The notes beneath the pieces were generated by a model that was given only the letters and a program-made list of their open reading frames with translations, ran no database searches and was not told the DNA's origin. Below, in pieces: positions 5,303-6,644 of a stretch of DNA of 6,644 bases. The DNA is taken from NCBI GenBank assembly GCA_001805375.1, contig MHFY01000063.1, positions 1-6,644 of the forward strand, given 5' to 3'. The translations under genes and the position numbers were made by a program. This DNA is from Omnitrophica WOR_2 bacterium GWA2_47_8. Lineage in GTDB: Bacteria; Omnitrophota; Gorgyraeia; Zapsychrales; GWA2-47-8. Within the stretch, counting starts at the first letter, position 1, and every line of letters begins with the position of its first letter.

Positions 5303-6644
5303 ATGTCGCGACATATTGCCTCATCACGCAAAGCTTTAATAAAAAAAGCGGAACCCAAGCTAATTCGCGGTATTAAAAAAACTACAAAAGCACATGAAGT
5401 GAACTCCTCTTCTCGCATCAAAGCAGGAGTTCGTTCTCGTGTGGGTGCCTCTCATCGCCCGCTGCGGGCCATTGTCGGTATTGGCGCATCCGCCGGCGGA
5501 CTCGAGGCGCTCACATCTTTTTTAAAAAATCTTTCAAAAAATACGGGCATGGCATATGTCTATGTGCAACACCTTGACCCGACGCACGAAAGCATGCTCG
5601 CCATGATTCTTCGTCGCGTATCACCCATTCCTGTCAAAGAAGCCACGAACGGAGCACGAGTCATGCCGAATACACTCTACGTGATACCACCCAACAAGAG
5701 TATTCTCATTTCAAAGAGCACGCTGCGTCTTGCTTCGCGCGTTAGGGGCTCCACGGGACTCGTCTCTATCGATAACTTTTTTTGCTCTCTCGCGGAAGAT
5801 CAGAAGGGGTTGAGTATCGGGATTATTCTTTCGGGCAATGCTTCCGATGGTTCACGCGGGCTGAAGACCATAAAGGATGAGGGTGGAATTACATTCGCTC
5901 AACAAGAGGATTCGGCAAAATATCCGAGCATGCCCCACAACGCCATCGCGGAGGGTAACGTTGACTATGTGCTCACACCTCAAAATATCGCGAAAGAGAT
6001 GGAGAGGATCAGTCATCATTCACACGTTGCGTCGCCACTCTTCCGTGCAAAGGCGGAGCTTTTTGATAACCATGATGAAAAGACCACCTTCGACAAGATA
6101 TTGTCGCTGCTTTCTGCCAGGCACGGGGTGAATTTTTTGCAATACAAACCGATGACCTTGAAACGCCGCATTTCGCGTCGCATGGTGCTCCATAAAATGG
6201 AGACGCTTCCTGAGTACTTCGACTATCTTCAAAAAAATCCCATAGAGGTCGTTGACCTCTATCAGGACATGCTCATCAATGTCACTCAATTTTTCCGTGA
6301 CAAGGAGGTCTTTGCATATATAGAGAAGAAGATCATTCCAGAGATTGTAAAAAGTCGAGCGAAGGATGAGCCTATACGCATTTGGGTTGCAGGATGTTCG
6401 ACGGGAGAGGAGGTTTATTCATATGCCATAGCGATCGTTGATTATCTTGAAAAAAAGAAGTTGCATATCCCACTGCAGATCTTTGGTTCCGATCTTTCAG
6501 AAAGCTGCATTGAGCGGGCGCGTCACGGTATCTATCCGCTCGCGATTGGCGCAGATGTCTCAAAAGACCGACTGCAGCGATTCTTTGTTGAGTCCGAGGG
6601 GAATTATCAGGTGTCGCGCACAATTCGTGAGATGTGCGTCTTTG
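5303..6644 (+). CDS. CheB-CheR fusion protein (methylesterase plus methyltransferase), 3' end outside window
   Basis: 447 codons are visible. CheB removes and CheR adds methyl groups on receptor glutamates. Fusions of the two usually continue into coiled-coil and PAS/kinase parts and act as sensors. Residues 1-52 are a basic Lys/Arg/Ser tail with no receiver domain. The CheB esterase spans about 55-235, with the nucleophile Ser63 in GIGASAGGLEAL (59-70), His90 in VQHLDPTHESM, and Asp182 in ILSGNASDGS, so the triad is intact. The CheR helical domain covers about 260-325, ending in NVTQFFRD (326-333). The SAM-binding domain follows with WVAGCSTGEEVYSYA (361-375) and FGSDLSESCIERAR (394-407); the frame is open at the edge. 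The ATG at 5303 is the first start after the in-frame TAA at 5270-5272. It is preceded by a pyrimidine run instead of a Shine-Dalgarno. No other chemotaxis gene is visible. Confidence 0.93.
   Translation, partial: MSRHIASSRKALIKKAEPKLIRGIKKTTKAHEVNSSSRIKAGVRSRVGASHRPLRAIVGIGASAGGLEALTSFLKNLSKNTGMAYVYVQHLDPTHESMLAMILRRVSPIPVKEATNGARVMPNTLYVIPPNKSILISKSTLRLASRVRGSTGLVSIDNFFCSLAEDQKGLSIGIILSGNASDGSRGLKTIKDEGGITFAQQEDSAKYPSMPHNAIAEGNVDYVLTPQNIAKEMERISHHSHVASPLFRAKAELFDNHDEKTTFDKILSLLSARHGVNFLQYKPMTLKRRISRRMVLHKMETLPEYFDYLQKNPIEVVDLYQDMLINVTQFFRDKEVFAYIEKKIIPEIVKSRAKDEPIRIWVAGCSTGEEVYSYAIAIVDYLEKKKLHIPLQIFGSDLSESCIERARHGIYPLAIGADVSKDRLQRFFVESEGNYQVSRTIREMCVF

Overview
The window looks like a bacterial chromosome segment, most likely from a Patescibacteria (candidate phyla radiation) genome. 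That placement is an inference. It rests on the mix of short accessory proteins (a META-domain protein, a SHOCT mini-membrane protein, a BCAM0308/NMD3-like zinc protein), the scarcity of Shine-Dalgarno sequences, the moderate GC content and the loose gene packing. TGA is used as a normal stop codon. No rRNA, tRNA, CRISPR array or insertion sequence was recognised.

Left part (1-2630). The 5' half of glmS (glucosamine-6-phosphate synthase, glutaminase domain) runs leftwards off the window and diverges from a membrane-anchored META-domain protein gene that has a good extended -10 promoter. The META gene ends in a hairpin terminator that contains its own stop codon. On its far side this terminator faces a leftward pair: a small heat-shock protein (Hsp20) gene followed by a SHOCT-domain membrane protein gene. 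Both genes of this pair carry the same 10-bp motif just upstream of their start codons.

Middle (2631-3903). About 1.27 kb has no convincing protein gene but is rich in inverted repeats. It holds a 21-bp near-perfect hairpin at 2879-2925. Between about 2989 and 3511 there is a chain of helices, including a 24-position helix closing a branched domain. The wobble pairs in this chain consistently favour a plus-strand transcript. This is the best candidate in the window for something undescribed: a structured RNA of roughly 0.5 kb. No known RNA family was recognised.

Right part (3904-6644). Three plus-strand genes follow: an L-isoaspartyl protein methyltransferase (protein repair), a BCAM0308/NMD3-like double-CxxC protein, and the first 447 codons of a CheB-CheR fusion (methylesterase plus methyltransferase) that runs off the right edge. 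Hsp20, SHOCT and the isoaspartyl methyltransferase give the area a protein-stress flavour. A CheB-CheR fusion points to non-canonical signalling, because no other chemotaxis gene is visible.
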